A stretch of DNA of 64,000 bases, taken from positions 62,001 to 126,000 of the forward strand of contig NZ_JAFFZM010000020.1 in the NCBI RefSeq assembly GCF_017676345.1. Reading direction: 5' to 3'. Both the position numbers and the translations under genes were made by a program. Of the stretch, positions 49,245 to 59,545 are shown piece after piece; the first letter of the stretch is position 1; the number at the start of each line of letters is the position of its first letter. The DNA is from Streptomyces smyrnaeus. Its GTDB lineage: Bacteria > Actinomycetota > Actinomycetes > Streptomycetales > Streptomycetaceae. The notes under the pieces were generated by a model that saw only the letters and a program-made list of their open reading frames with translations, was not told where the DNA came from and ran no database searches.

Positions 49245-51728
49245 ATGAAGATCGTATTCCTGCTGGACAATGCCTATGGGATCGGCGGGACGATCAGGTC
49301 GACGGTGAACCTTTCCGGAGCGCTTGCCGAACGGCACCAGGTGGAAGTGGTCAGCCTCCGACGGTCACGCCAGGAGCCCGCACTCACTTTCGATCCGCGC
49401 GTCACCCTGACCTCCCTCATCGACCTGCGCCGCTCCTCCCCCCACTACGACGGGGACCACCCCGACCACCACCGACGCAGCGAACGCTTCACCGAGGGCC
49501 GCGACCACTTCGAACGCGGGATCTCCACCCGGCTGGGCGACCTGCGGATGAAAGAGTTGCTGGAGACTCTGGAGGCGGACGTCGTCATCGGCACCCGGCC
49601 GAAGATCAACGACTATCTCGCCGCGTACGGCACCGACCGTTATGTGCGCATCGGGCAGGAACACCTCACCCACACGATGCACAGCGACCACATCCGCACC
49701 CACCAGGACGCCGCCCTCGCACACCTGGACGCGTTCGTCACCGTCTCCTACGCGGACGCCGCCGACTACCGCGCCGCACTCCCCGACGTGCGGACCGAGA
49801 TCGTCTGCGTACCCAACGCGGTACCCGAGCCGCAGGTCGAGCCCTCCGACGGACGGACGAAGCTCATCGTGGCCGCGGGCCGGCTCATCAAGGTCAAGCG
49901 GTACGACCGGCTGCTGCGCGCATTCGCGCTCGTCGCGGACAAACACCCCGACTGGTCCCTGCGGCTGTACGGGCGGGGCCCGCAGCAGGACGCGCTGCGG
50001 GCCACCCTGGACGGACTCGGCCTCTACGACCGCGCGTTCCTGATGGGCGCCCACTCCCCCATCGAGACGGAGTGGGCGAAGGGCTCCATCGCGGCCGTCT
50101 CCTCCGACGCGGAGTCCTTCGGTATGACGCTGGTGGAGGCGATGCACTGCGGCGTCCCGGTCGTCAGCACCGACTGCCCCTACGGACCGGGCGAGATCGT
50201 CTCCAACGGCAAGGACGGGCTGCTCGCCCCGCTCGGCGAGCGTGAGGAGACGACCGTACGCGGCTACGCCGACGCCCTTCTGCACCTCATCGAGGACCCG
50301 GCCCTCCGCGCCGACATGGGCGCGGCAGCCCTGCGGAAGGCGGCCCGCTACAGCCCCACTCGTATCGCGGGTGAGTACGAGGACCTGATGTCCCGCCTGC
50401 TGGCGGGCCGACCGGGTACGGGAGCCACCGCAACCGCCGCCCCGCCCGGGCCCGGACGGACCGGCGCTCCGGACCGTGAGCCCGCTCGGCAGCGTGGGCC
50501 GAGTGCGCCGAGTATGCCGAGTACGCCGACTACGCAGTCGCTGTCACGGGGCGGCGGCGCTCCCGTCGCGCGCCGTGGCCCGCGCGCGCGCCTCGTACGG
50601 ACGGCGCGCCGCCTCGTACCGCGCGCACTCCTACCCGTCCTGCGTCCCCTCGTACGCACCCTGCGGGGCAACCGGTCCGGGGGGCGGCCGGGTGCCGCGA
50701 CCGGGATGCCGCGCCCGCTCGCCCACGTCCGGGTCGAGCAGGACGGCACGGTGCTGGTGCGACTGCGCGCCGACTCCCTCCCCAGGGGCGCCGCGGTGCT
50801 GTCACTGCGCCCCCGGCACCGGGACGGTGCGGAACCGGTCCGCGTCCCGCTGCCCTCCCGCGACCAGGCGGACGCGGACGGCTGGGTCGAACTCCGGCTG
50901 GCCCGCACCGAGGTGGAACTGTTCGAGGCGCGGTGGGACGCCTACGTGGAGCGCACCTCGAACGGCGGGAGCAAGCGGGTCAGGGCCCTCATGGTGGAGA
51001 CGGCACGGTTGCTGTCCATGCCCGCGCCGCTGACCTCGAACGGCACGCTCCAGCCGTGGATCCCGTACGCCACCAGCGACGGCTTCCTCGCCCTTCGCGC
51101 CTGGTCCCGTGCCCGGCATGCGGAGGTCACCTCGATCGAACTGGGCGAGCACGGCTACGCACTCACGGCGAGGCTGTACGGGAAGGGACCGGACCTCGCC
51201 CTGTCGCGGCGCACCATGGAGCTGTCCGGCGGGCCCGTGCTGATGGCGGTGCCGCGCGACAACCCGCGCCAGGCCTTCGAGTTCCCCGGCCGCCGGGGTG
51301 CCGAGGGGGAGAGCCCCACCGTCCACCTTGAGCTGCCCTTCGAACTGCCCGTCGCGTTCGCCGACGGTTCCCCGGAGGGGGTGTGGGACCTTTGGCTGCG
51401 CCCCGGCCCGGGGCCCGAGCGGGTGCGGCTGGGGCGGCTGCTGGGGGATCTGGCCGACCGCAAGAAGACGGACGTCACCCCGCAGACGCGGCTGGGCGGC
51501 ACCGACCGGGCCGTCCAGCTGTACTTCTCCCTCAACAACAACCTCGTCCTCAGCCTGCGGACGCCTACCGCACACCCGACGGAACCCGCCGAACAGCCGG
51601 GGCGGGCGGCCACGCCGGACAGCGCCGCCGCACCGGACAGCGCCGCCGCGCCGGACAGTGCCGCTTCCGCCGAGGCGCGGAGCCGTCAGAGCCGCTCGTC
51701 CTCCACCAGCGCCTCCGCCGGCGCCTGA
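49245..51728 (+). CDS. GT4-type glycosyltransferase with C-terminal beta-rich domain
   Basis: An 827-residue protein. The GT4 half (about 1-390) starts MKIVFLLDNAYGIGGTIRSTVNLSGAL and has AAGRLIKVKRYDRLLRAFALV and the EX7E block ESFGMTLVEAMHCGVPVVSTDCPYGPGEIV. A Pro/Arg linker (about 390-490) leads to a beta-rich C-terminal domain (about 490-790), repeated in style (VRVEQDGTVLVRLRA, LGEHGYALTARLYGK), that I do not recognise. The tail has three PDSAAA repeats. The ATG follows AGGGGAGG. It is divergent from the acyltransferases, and its last 43 bases overlap the convergent TagF-like gene. Confidence 0.85.
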   Translation: MKIVFLLDNAYGIGGTIRSTVNLSGALAERHQVEVVSLRRSRQEPALTFDPRVTLTSLIDLRRSSPHYDGDHPDHHRRSERFTEGRDHFERGISTRLGDLRMKELLETLEADVVIGTRPKINDYLAAYGTDRYVRIGQEHLTHTMHSDHIRTHQDAALAHLDAFVTVSYADAADYRAALPDVRTEIVCVPNAVPEPQVEPSDGRTKLIVAAGRLIKVKRYDRLLRAFALVADKHPDWSLRLYGRGPQQDALRATLDGLGLYDRAFLMGAHSPIETEWAKGSIAAVSSDAESFGMTLVEAMHCGVPVVSTDCPYGPGEIVSNGKDGLLAPLGEREETTVRGYADALLHLIEDPALRADMGAAALRKAARYSPTRIAGEYEDLMSRLLAGRPGTGATATAAPPGPGRTGAPDREPARQRGPSAPSMPSTPTTQSLSRGGGAPVARRGPRARLVRTARRLVPRALLPVLRPLVRTLRGNRSGGRPGAATGMPRPLAHVRVEQDGTVLVRLRADSLPRGAAVLSLRPRHRDGAEPVRVPLPSRDQADADGWVELRLARTEVELFEARWDAYVERTSNGGSKRVRALMVETARLLSMPAPLTSNGTLQPWIPYATSDGFLALRAWSRARHAEVTSIELGEHGYALTARLYGKGPDLALSRRTMELSGGPVLMAVPRDNPRQAFEFPGRRGAEGESPTVHLELPFELPVAFADGSPEGVWDLWLRPGPGPERVRLGRLLGDLADRKKTDVTPQTRLGGTDRAVQLYFSLNNNLVLSLRTPTAHPTEPAEQPGRAATPDSAAAPDSAAAPDSAASAEARSRQSRSSSTSASAGA

Positions 51729-53866
51729 GCCTGCCCGGACTCCGCCCCAGGGTCCTGCACGCACTCCGCGGGGGCGGGGCCCGCGCACTCACCCTCCTGC
51801 TGTGCGCGGGCGGTACGCATACGGCGTTCGCGGGCCTCGGCCTCCCGCTCCAGGTCCCGCACCGCGCGGTTGAAGCGGACGAGCGAGGGCGGCTCGGCCG
51901 GACCGAGCAGCCGCACCTTCAGCGCGGCGCGCGCCGGGGCCAGCGTGTCCTCTTCCGGATGGCGTACGGAACGCAGCAGTTGCGGGATTCCCGAGCCGTC
52001 CGGGCCGAGGATGGTCGCCGCGCGGACGGTGGGGCAGGCGGAGCGGAAGCCCGCGTCGTCCATACCGCTGGTGTTCGCCACCGCGTACGGCTTCTCGCTG
52101 GTGAGGTAGTCGGAGACGACGGACGAGACGTCCGAGACCAGCACGTCGGCCTCGTTGAAACAGCTGAACAGTCCGGGCCGCGTACCGGTGATGACGCGGT
52201 GCTGCCAGGCCGGCTGTGCCGCCCAGTACGTCTCCTCCCACACCCGGAGGGCCTCGGCCGCCGCCTGGGCGCGACCCGGCTCCGGCGCCGGCTGGCGCAG
52301 CATCCGCTCCACCTCGTCGGTGTGCCGGCCGAAGTCCACCCGGGTCAGCGCCGCCAGTTCGCGGTCCGCCTGCGCCAGCGCGGCCACCGCCTCCCGGTCC
52401 GGCTCCTCGCCGTCCCGCTCGGCGTTGGCCTCCTGGAGCAGTGCGCGGATGCGCAGATCGGCCGCGCCGGCCCGCGGGTCGACGGTGCCGGTCATCGGGT
52501 GCGGTTTGTAGAGCAGCCGTACCTTCGGGTCCGCCAGCAGCGCCCTGACGATGTTCTCGCCCGCCATGAGCACGGAGGTGTTGCCGGGGTCGTCGGTGAA
52601 GCCCTCCCAGGTGGGGGCGTAGAGCACGGTCAGATATCCGGTGCCGTTGCCCACCGGGCGGGCACCGGCGGGCTGGATGGGGGCGAGCTGCGGGCGGCCG
52701 ACCTCCACCACATCCTTGTCCTCCACCCCGATGCACGCCCGCGCGTACCGCTCACGCGCCGCCTCACCGGCGACCCACACCTGGTCGTACGCCTTGGCGT
52801 AGGGGTTGCAGGAGGCGAGCTTGTCGGACTCGCCGTGGTTGATGAAGGCGTGCTTGAGGGTGGGGATGCGCAGCACCTGGGCCGTCCTGCCGGAGTTGGC
52901 CGGGTGCAGCAGCACCTTGAGCGTGGAGTGCTCCAGCCGCATCAGATGCGACACCTTGGGGATGCACACGATCGGGATGTCGGTGGTCTCGATCTTCTGC
53001 ACCATGAACCGCTCCCGCAGCACGATCAGCGGCCTGCCGTCCAGCTGGGCCAGGGTGCTCAGCCACATGTTCGCCTGGTACGCGGAGGAGGCACCGCCCG
53101 AGAAGTACATGCCGACGGTCGGCCTGTACTGCGCCAGCCAGTTGTCCAGCCACGCCACCGCCTCCTCCTCGCCGACCACCCGCTTGCCCGGCAGCAGCCA
53201 GGTGGCCAGCCACCCGGTCCCGGCCAGCACCCCGGCACAGCAGCACCAGGCGACGACCAGCGCCCACACCAGATCGCCCGTCACCGCAGCGGCGCACATC
53301 GCACCGGTCGTCAGCGCGGAGACGCCCGTCAGCCGCAGCGTCTCCCGTTCGGCGAACAGCGCGGGCGGTGAGGGGGTCAGCCGCAGCGCCGAGGCGTCGA
53401 TGTTCCGGGTGACCACCGGCAGCCTGCGCCCGCTGCGCACCGCCTCCGCGACCGACTGGCAGCCGAAGTGCACCGTCCAGCACAGCAGCAGGGCACCCAG
53501 CAGCAGCGCGCCGGCGCCGCCCGGCCGCAGCACATCCAGCCTGCCCAGACCGCCGAGCAGCAGGGCGTCCCGCACCAGCTGCCGTGCGGGCGGGGTGAGC
53601 TGTGCCTGGCGCAGCTCACGTGTCATGCGCCTCGCACGGACGGACAGCAGCGCCTCGGTCAGCAGGCCCAGGCCCGCACCCGCGACGACGAGCGCCACGT
53701 GGCGCTGCGCGATGCCCAGCATCTGGAGCAGGTAGCCGACGGTGAGCAGCAGCAACGCGCCGGCCGCGCTGGTCCTGGACCGGACCAGCGCGGCACGGCG
53801 TTGACGCCCCAGCACGTCGTCCACCAGCGCACCCACCCTTTGACGGTAGGCAGCACCCGGCGGCAC
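51686..53866 (-). CDS. Membrane-anchored CDP-glycerol glycerophosphotransferase-like protein
   Basis: A 726-residue protein. The N-terminal third has about five hydrophobic helices in two groups (about 28-75 and 105-215), unlike classic TagF, which is peripheral. The C-terminal part has the transferase signatures: FMVQKIETTDIPIVCIPKV, LRIPTLKHAFINHGESDK, VVEVGRPQLAPI, LYAPTWEGF, LYKPHPMTGTV and VLVSDVSSVVSDYLTSEKPYAVAN. It could be a polyol-phosphate transferase or primase of the glycan cluster. ATG 53866; no good ribosome site is visible. It is convergent with the GT4 gene, overlapping it by 43 bases. Confidence 0.82.
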   Translation of the reverse strand: MPPGAAYRQRVGALVDDVLGRQRRAALVRSRTSAAGALLLLTVGYLLQMLGIAQRHVALVVAGAGLGLLTEALLSVRARRMTRELRQAQLTPPARQLVRDALLLGGLGRLDVLRPGGAGALLLGALLLCWTVHFGCQSVAEAVRSGRRLPVVTRNIDASALRLTPSPPALFAERETLRLTGVSALTTGAMCAAAVTGDLVWALVVAWCCCAGVLAGTGWLATWLLPGKRVVGEEEAVAWLDNWLAQYRPTVGMYFSGGASSAYQANMWLSTLAQLDGRPLIVLRERFMVQKIETTDIPIVCIPKVSHLMRLEHSTLKVLLHPANSGRTAQVLRIPTLKHAFINHGESDKLASCNPYAKAYDQVWVAGEAARERYARACIGVEDKDVVEVGRPQLAPIQPAGARPVGNGTGYLTVLYAPTWEGFTDDPGNTSVLMAGENIVRALLADPKVRLLYKPHPMTGTVDPRAGAADLRIRALLQEANAERDGEEPDREAVAALAQADRELAALTRVDFGRHTDEVERMLRQPAPEPGRAQAAAEALRVWEETYWAAQPAWQHRVITGTRPGLFSCFNEADVLVSDVSSVVSDYLTSEKPYAVANTSGMDDAGFRSACPTVRAATILGPDGSGIPQLLRSVRHPEEDTLAPARAALKVRLLGPAEPPSLVRFNRAVRDLEREAEARERRMRTARAQQEGECAGPAPAECVQDPGAESGQAQAPAEALVEDERL

Positions 53867-53940
53867 GTCGCGCCGCGCAGGGCCGAACGTGTCACCGCCG
53901 TTGTGGCTTTGGGGGCACCTCCCGGCCGGAGGCTGGGGGA

Positions 53941-53958
53941 GCAGTTCCCCGCGCCCCT
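53941..53958 (-). repeat. Dispersed intergenic repeat, copy 3
   Basis: Same 18-mer core as at 20483 and 24515, here within a 132-base gap between the TagF-like and glutamate dehydrogenase genes. Flanking GGGGGCA and TGCCGGG segments allow local folding. Confidence 0.85.
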
Positions 53959-53998
53959 TATGGGGCAGCCCCCATTGCCGGGCACCCGGAATGAGGCC

Positions 53999-56900
53999 TC
54001 AGCGGTTGCTGCGCAGCAATGTGCGCATCGTCCGCATCGCCACCGACAGGTTCGCCAGGTCGAACGTCTCCGAGGCCTGGATCTCGTCCAGCGTGGCCCG
54101 GGCACGGACGAGGATCGCGTGGTTCTTCTCCTCCCACGCCTCGTACCGCTGCTCCGCCGTCGCGGCACCGTCACCGGCCGCCAGCACATCGGCCGTCAGC
54201 AGCTGGTGCGCCGCGTAGAGGTCCTCACGAATGGAGGAGCGGGCCATCGACTGCCAGCGGTCGGCACGCGGCAGCTCGCTGACGCGCCCCTGCAGCTGGG
54301 TGATGCCCAGCCGGTCGGCCAGATCGAAGTAGACCTCGGCGACATCCATCAGGTCCGTGTCGGTACGGCCCTCGACGGCCACCACGTCGAGCGCGGAGAA
54401 CGCCGCCGCCGAGCCGGCGATACGCAGCGCCAGGTCCGCGGGGACACCCGCACCCGACAGCTTGTCGTAGACCCGCTGGTGCCACTTGAGGTCGTCGCCC
54501 TTGAGCAGCTTGGGCAGCTCGGCCCAGACCGTCTCGACCCGGTCGGCGAACAGCTCGATGGTCTCCGCCAGCGCCAGCGGCTGCGGACGGTTGTTGAGCA
54601 GCCAGCGGGTGCCGCGCTCGACGAGCTGCCGGGAGCGCAGCCGGATGTCGGTCAGCACCCCGGCCGCCACCTTGTTGTCCAGCGACTCGACCTCGTCCCA
54701 GATGTCACCGAGCCGGAAGATGGCCCGCGCGGCGGTGTGGGCGCGCACGATCTCCTCCGTGGAGGCGCCGGACTCCTCCATCATGCGGTGCACGAAGGTC
54801 GAGCCGGAGACATTGACCGTGTCGTTGACCAGCAGCGTGGTGATGATCTCGCGGCGCAGTGCGTGGTTGGCGATCTGCTGGCCGAACCGCTCGCGCAGCG
54901 CCTCGGGGAAGTAGGCGTACAGCAGCCGTTCGAGGTAGGGGTCGTCCGGCAGCGAGGTGCTGATCAGCTCGCCGGTGATATTGATCTTGGTGTAGGCGAG
55001 CATCACGGCGATCTCCGGCTGGGTCAGCCCCTGGCCGTTGCCGCGCCGCTCCCGGATCTGCCGGTCCGAGGGCAGGAACTCCAGCGCCCGGTCCAGCTTG
55101 CCCTCCTTGGCCAGTCGGCGCATCTGCCGCTGGCTGGCCAGCAGCAGGCTGGGGGCCTGGGCGAGCGAGTTGGCAAGCGCCGCGTTCTGCGCGTAGTTGT
55201 TGCGCAGCACCAGCTCGCCGACCTCGTCGGTCATCTCGGCCAGCAGGGCGTTGCGCTGCTTGACGGTCATGTCGCCGTCCGACACCACGGAGTTCAGCAG
55301 GATCTTGATGTTCACCTCGTGGTCGGAGGTGTCCACACCGGCGCTGTTGTCGATCGCGTCGGTGTTGATCCGGCCGCCGTTGAGGGCGAACTCGATACGG
55401 CCGAGCTGGGTGCAGCCGAGGTTGCCGCCCTCACCGACGACCTTGACCCGCAGGTCCTGGCCGTCCACCCGGATCGCGTCGTTGGCCTTGTCACCGACGT
55501 CCGCGTTGCTCTCCGTCGACGCCTTGACGTAGGTACCGATGCCGCCGTTCCACAGCAGGTCGACGGGGGCGCTCAGAATGGCGCGCATCAGCTCGGCGGG
55601 GGTCATCTTGGTGACGCCCGCCTCGATGCCCAGCGCCTCGCGCACCTGCGGGGTGATCGGCACCGACTTGGCGCTGCGCGGGTGGATGCCGCCGCCGGCC
55701 GAGATCAGTTTGGCGTCGTACTCCGCCCACGAGGAGCGGGACATCTCGAACAGCCGACGGCGCTCGGCGTAGGAGGTGGCCGCGTCCGGGTCGGGGTCGA
55801 GGAAGATGTGCCGGTGGTCGAAGGCGGCCACCAGCCGGATGTGCTCGGAGAGCAGCATGCCGTTGCCGAACACGTCGCCCGACATGTCACCGACACCGAC
55901 GACGGTGAACTCCTGCGTCTGGGTGTCGTGGCCCAGCTCGCGGAAGTGCCGCTTGACCGACTCCCAGGCGCCCCGGGCGGTGATGCCCATGCCCTTGTGG
56001 TCGTAGCCGGCCGAGCCGCCGGAGGCGAAGGCGTCGCCCAGCCAGTAACCGTAGGAGACGGCGACCTCGTTGGCGATGTCGGAGAAGGTGGCGGTGCCCT
56101 TGTCGGCCGCGACGACGAGGTAGGTGTCGTCCTCGTCGTGCCGCACCACGTCCTTGGGGTGCTCGACCTCACCGGCGACCAGGTTGTCGGTGACATCCAG
56201 CAGCCCGGAGATGAACGTCTTGTAGCAGGCGATGCCCTCGGCCTGCCAGGCGTCGCGGTCGGCGGCCGGGTCCGGCAGCTGCTTGCCGACGAAGCCGCCC
56301 TTGGCGCCCACCGGCACGATGACGGTGTTCTTGACCTCCTGCGCCTTGACCAGGCCCAGGATCTCCGTACGGAAGTCCTCGCGCCGGTCGGACCAGCGCA
56401 GACCGCCGCGCGCCACCTTGCCGAACCGCAGGTGGACGCCCTCCACGCGCGGCGAGTACACCCAGATCTCGTACTTGGGGCGCGGCGCGGGCAGGTCCGG
56501 GATCGCCTGCGGGTCCAGCTTCATCGACACATAAGTGTGCGGCTCGCCGTCGCTGCCCCGCTGGAAGTAGTTGGTGCGCAAGGTGGCGTTGATGACGGTG
56601 AGGAAGGAGCGCAGGATGCGGTCCTCGTCCAGGCTCGCCACCTGGTCCAGCGCGCCGTTCAGCTCCTCCAGGATGCCGTCCGTCAGCTCGTGACCCGCCC
56701 ACCTGCGTGCCGGGTCCAGCCGGGCCTCGAACAGATTGACCAGCAGCCGGGTGGTGTGCACGTTCCCGCGCAGCGTGTCCTCGATGTAGGACTGGCTGAA
56801 GGTCGCGCCCGCCTGCCGCAGGTACTTCGCGTACGCGCGCAGCACCATCGCCTGCCGCCAGGTCAGCCCCGCGGAGAGCACCAGCGCGTTCAGCCCGTCG

Positions 56901-59107
56901 TTCTCCGCCCGGCCCGTCCACACCGCGGCGAAGGCCTCCTGGAAGCGCTCGCGCGTCTCCTCCTCCAGCCCGCGCATGGCCTCCGGCATCCGCAGCCCGA
57001 AGTCGTAGATCCAGGCGTGCGAGCGGTCGGCGCAGCGCAGCTCGTACGGCCGCTCGTCCACCACCTCGACACCCATCGCCTGCAGTCCCGGCAGCACGGC
57101 CGAGAGGGAGACGGGGCTACCGGTCCGGTACATCTTGAAGCGGCGCTCACCCGGTCCCGCGCCGACCGGCTCGTACAGGCTCAGCGAGAAGTCGTTCTCC
57201 TTGCCTCCTTGCACCAGCTGTTCCAGGTGCTGGAGGTCGGCGACCGCGGCGCGCGGCGGGAAGTCGGCCTTGTAGCCCTCGGGGAAGGCATGCCCGTACT
57301 TCTGCGCCAGCTCGGCGGCCTGCTCCTCCCCGCACTCGGCGACCAGCGCCTCGCTGAAGCCGTCCGCCCACGAGCGCGCCGCCTCGGCCAGCCGGGCCTC
57401 GATCCGCTCGATCTCCGCGTCCGTCAGCTCCGCGAGCTGGGCGCCGGGCTTCACCCGGATGACGAAGTGCAGCCGGGAGAGCACCGACTCGGTGTTCCAC
57501 GCGGTGAAGTCGACGCTGGTGCCGCCCAGTTCCTCGGTGAGGATCTCCGTCAGCCGCAGCCGCACCGCCGTCGTGTAGCGGTCGCGGGGCAGGTAGACCA
57601 GCGCCGAGTAGTACCGGCCGTACTCGTCCTTGCGCAGGTAGAGCCGCAGCTTGCGGCGCTCCTGGAGGTAGAGGACGGAGGTGACGATGGACCGCAGTTC
57701 CTCGACCGAGGTCTGGAACAGCTCGTCGCGCGGGTAGGTCTCCAGGATCTGCAGCAGGTCGCGCCCGGCGTGGCTGTCGGGCGTGAACCCCGCGCTCTCC
57801 AGCACATCGGCGACCTTGCGCCGCACCACCGGGACCCGGCGCACCGACTCGGTGTAGGCGGCGGACGAGAACAGTCCCAGGAAGCGGCGCTCCCCGATCA
57901 CGTTCCCCGCCTCGTCGAACTTCTTGACTCCGACGTAGTCCAGGTACGACGAGCGGTGAACGGTCGCCCGGCTGTTCGCCTTGGTGAGCACCAGCAGCCG
58001 GTGCTCACGCGCCTTGGCCCGGGCGTCGGCGGGCAGTCGGTTGAAGGACGGCGAGACCGGGTGGCTCTCGTCCGTGCTGCGCCGCGGATCGGCGCGCAGG
58101 ATGCCCAGTCCGGTGCCCGGCAGCGGGGCGAGGCTCAGCTCCTCGCCTTCCTCGGCGTCGGTGCCCTCCTTCGCCTTGCCGCCTCGCCTGCCCGATCCCT
58201 TGCCGCCTTCCTTGCCGGTGCCGGTGCCGTCGACGTCCAGCTCGTACTCGCGGTAGCCGAGGAAGGTGAAGTGGTCGTCGGCCAGCCAGCGCAGCAGCTC
58301 CCGGGCCTCCTCGATCTCCTCCTGGGGGAGCTCGTCGGCGGGCTCGTCGGGCAGCTCGTCGGCGATCCGGAGGGCCGCGCCGCGCATCTTCTGCCAGTCC
58401 TCGACGGCCTCCCGCACATCGGAGAGGATCCGGCGCAGATCGGCGGCGATCTCCTTGAGGTCCTCGCGGTCGGTCTCGCGGTCGATCTCGACGTGGATCC
58501 AGGACTCGACCACCGCGTCGTGCGGCAGCTTCCCGCCCGCGGTCTGTCGGCCCTTGCCCCTCTTCCCGGGCCTGGCCTTCCCGCCCTCGGTGGCCGGTGT
58601 GTCCGGCAGCTGGGTGTCCGGCACCTGTGCGTCGTCCCGGCCGACGGAGAGCACTTCCAGCAGCTTCCCGGTCAGATCCCGGCGGACCACCATCTGCGGG
58701 TGGATCACCGCATGGATGCCGCGGCCCTGCCGGGAGAGCTCATTGGTGACCGAGTCGACCAGGAACGGCATGTCGTCGGTGACGACCTCGACCACCGAGT
58801 GCGTGCACGACCAGCCGTTCTCGTCGATCGACGGCGAGTACACGCGAACGTTGGCCGTGCCCTGCGGCCGCTCCTCGGCCAGACGGTAGTGGGCGAGCGC
58901 ACCTCCGAGGATGTCGACCGGATCGCGGTCGGCCAGGTCCTCCGGCGCCGTGTGCAGGTAGTACCGCTGGAGATACGCGCCAAGGGCTCCGTCCTGGGGG
59001 CCGTCGGGCCCCTGGACCGGGTGGCGCCCCTGGGCCGGGCTCTGTTCAGCCACCCGGGCGGCTTCCGCCAGCCGCTCGGCTTTTGCTTCATCCAGCTTGC
59101 TCTGCAT
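53999..59107 (-). CDS. NAD-dependent glutamate dehydrogenase (large GDH)
   Basis: A 1702-residue enzyme; the large bacterial NAD-GDH family is about 1600-1650 residues, and the first 40 residues here are an extra charged leader. Order: N-terminal ACT-like domains (about 60-560), including DDMPFLVDSVTNELSR; the catalytic region (about 700-1200) with VARGGLRWSDRREDFRTEILGLVKAQEVKNTVIVPVGAKGGFVGKQLP, whose Lys residues bind substrate, and VVGVGDMSGDVFGNGMLLS for NAD; then a long helical C-terminal domain. It oxidises glutamate to 2-oxoglutarate and ammonia. A low-complexity Gly/Lys insert (GKEGGKGSGRRGGKAKEG) lies near 305. ATG 59107; upstream gap of 438 bases. Confidence 0.95.
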   Translation of the reverse strand: MQSKLDEAKAERLAEAARVAEQSPAQGRHPVQGPDGPQDGALGAYLQRYYLHTAPEDLADRDPVDILGGALAHYRLAEERPQGTANVRVYSPSIDENGWSCTHSVVEVVTDDMPFLVDSVTNELSRQGRGIHAVIHPQMVVRRDLTGKLLEVLSVGRDDAQVPDTQLPDTPATEGGKARPGKRGKGRQTAGGKLPHDAVVESWIHVEIDRETDREDLKEIAADLRRILSDVREAVEDWQKMRGAALRIADELPDEPADELPQEEIEEARELLRWLADDHFTFLGYREYELDVDGTGTGKEGGKGSGRRGGKAKEGTDAEEGEELSLAPLPGTGLGILRADPRRSTDESHPVSPSFNRLPADARAKAREHRLLVLTKANSRATVHRSSYLDYVGVKKFDEAGNVIGERRFLGLFSSAAYTESVRRVPVVRRKVADVLESAGFTPDSHAGRDLLQILETYPRDELFQTSVEELRSIVTSVLYLQERRKLRLYLRKDEYGRYYSALVYLPRDRYTTAVRLRLTEILTEELGGTSVDFTAWNTESVLSRLHFVIRVKPGAQLAELTDAEIERIEARLAEAARSWADGFSEALVAECGEEQAAELAQKYGHAFPEGYKADFPPRAAVADLQHLEQLVQGGKENDFSLSLYEPVGAGPGERRFKMYRTGSPVSLSAVLPGLQAMGVEVVDERPYELRCADRSHAWIYDFGLRMPEAMRGLEEETRERFQEAFAAVWTGRAENDGLNALVLSAGLTWRQAMVLRAYAKYLRQAGATFSQSYIEDTLRGNVHTTRLLVNLFEARLDPARRWAGHELTDGILEELNGALDQVASLDEDRILRSFLTVINATLRTNYFQRGSDGEPHTYVSMKLDPQAIPDLPAPRPKYEIWVYSPRVEGVHLRFGKVARGGLRWSDRREDFRTEILGLVKAQEVKNTVIVPVGAKGGFVGKQLPDPAADRDAWQAEGIACYKTFISGLLDVTDNLVAGEVEHPKDVVRHDEDDTYLVVAADKGTATFSDIANEVAVSYGYWLGDAFASGGSAGYDHKGMGITARGAWESVKRHFRELGHDTQTQEFTVVGVGDMSGDVFGNGMLLSEHIRLVAAFDHRHIFLDPDPDAATSYAERRRLFEMSRSSWAEYDAKLISAGGGIHPRSAKSVPITPQVREALGIEAGVTKMTPAELMRAILSAPVDLLWNGGIGTYVKASTESNADVGDKANDAIRVDGQDLRVKVVGEGGNLGCTQLGRIEFALNGGRINTDAIDNSAGVDTSDHEVNIKILLNSVVSDGDMTVKQRNALLAEMTDEVGELVLRNNYAQNAALANSLAQAPSLLLASQRQMRRLAKEGKLDRALEFLPSDRQIRERRGNGQGLTQPEIAVMLAYTKINITGELISTSLPDDPYLERLLYAYFPEALRERFGQQIANHALRREIITTLLVNDTVNVSGSTFVHRMMEESGASTEEIVRAHTAARAIFRLGDIWDEVESLDNKVAAGVLTDIRLRSRQLVERGTRWLLNNRPQPLALAETIELFADRVETVWAELPKLLKGDDLKWHQRVYDKLSGAGVPADLALRIAGSAAAFSALDVVAVEGRTDTDLMDVAEVYFDLADRLGITQLQGRVSELPRADRWQSMARSSIREDLYAAHQLLTADVLAAGDGAATAEQRYEAWEEKNHAILVRARATLDEIQASETFDLANLSVAMRTMRTLLRSNR

Positions 59108-59545
59108 GTCCTCTGACTCCTGTCGCGCGCCGTTGCGTGACGTCGGGAAAATGAAGGCACGGCACCGGAATGAGACGGGGTGTCCGCTCGGGTCCGCTGC
59201 CGTGCCGGAAGAGACGACCAGCGGCGCCCGGCCCGCGATGCGGGGGGCGCTGTACGGAGGGGCGCCCGAGGGCAGATCCTCCGGTGGATATCGCGCTGAT
59301 CACGTAGGTAAGGCTATCGCTCCCGGGCCCCGGCGCGTCATGGGCCTCATTTGTACAGATAGCGAGCACACCGAGATCATCTTCGCCGATCCGGCCACCT
59401 GGGGAAGGGCCGGGGAAACTCTTGGCAAAGCGGGATCCGGGGGCACGTCGACACAGACGGCACCGGCCCCCCGCGCGGTTCCCCGCGGAGAGCCGCGCGG
59501 AGGGCCGGTGACCTCGTTCCCCGCCACCCACTGCCGCCGACCGCC
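59108..59545. other. Intergenic region upstream of the glutamate dehydrogenase gene
   Basis: 438 bases without a gene. It must hold the dehydrogenase promoter (no confident -10/-35 pair seen) and contains the terminator of the HAD gene at 59461-59510. Open frames across it on the plus strand are antisense shadows. Confidence 0.5.
59461..59510 (-). terminator. Strong hairpin after the HAD hydrolase gene
   Basis: An 18-bp inverted repeat with one mismatch, CACCGGCCCCCCGCGCGG and CCGCGCGGAGGGCCGGTG, with a 14-base loop, 36 bases beyond the HAD gene stop in its direction of transcription. Confidence 0.8.

Noticed and set aside
53468..59116. 1882-residue open frame antisense to the glutamate dehydrogenase
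   Set aside because: It is rich in Arg/Val/Gln/Leu repeats with no domain and arises from the codon bias of the true gene on the other strand.
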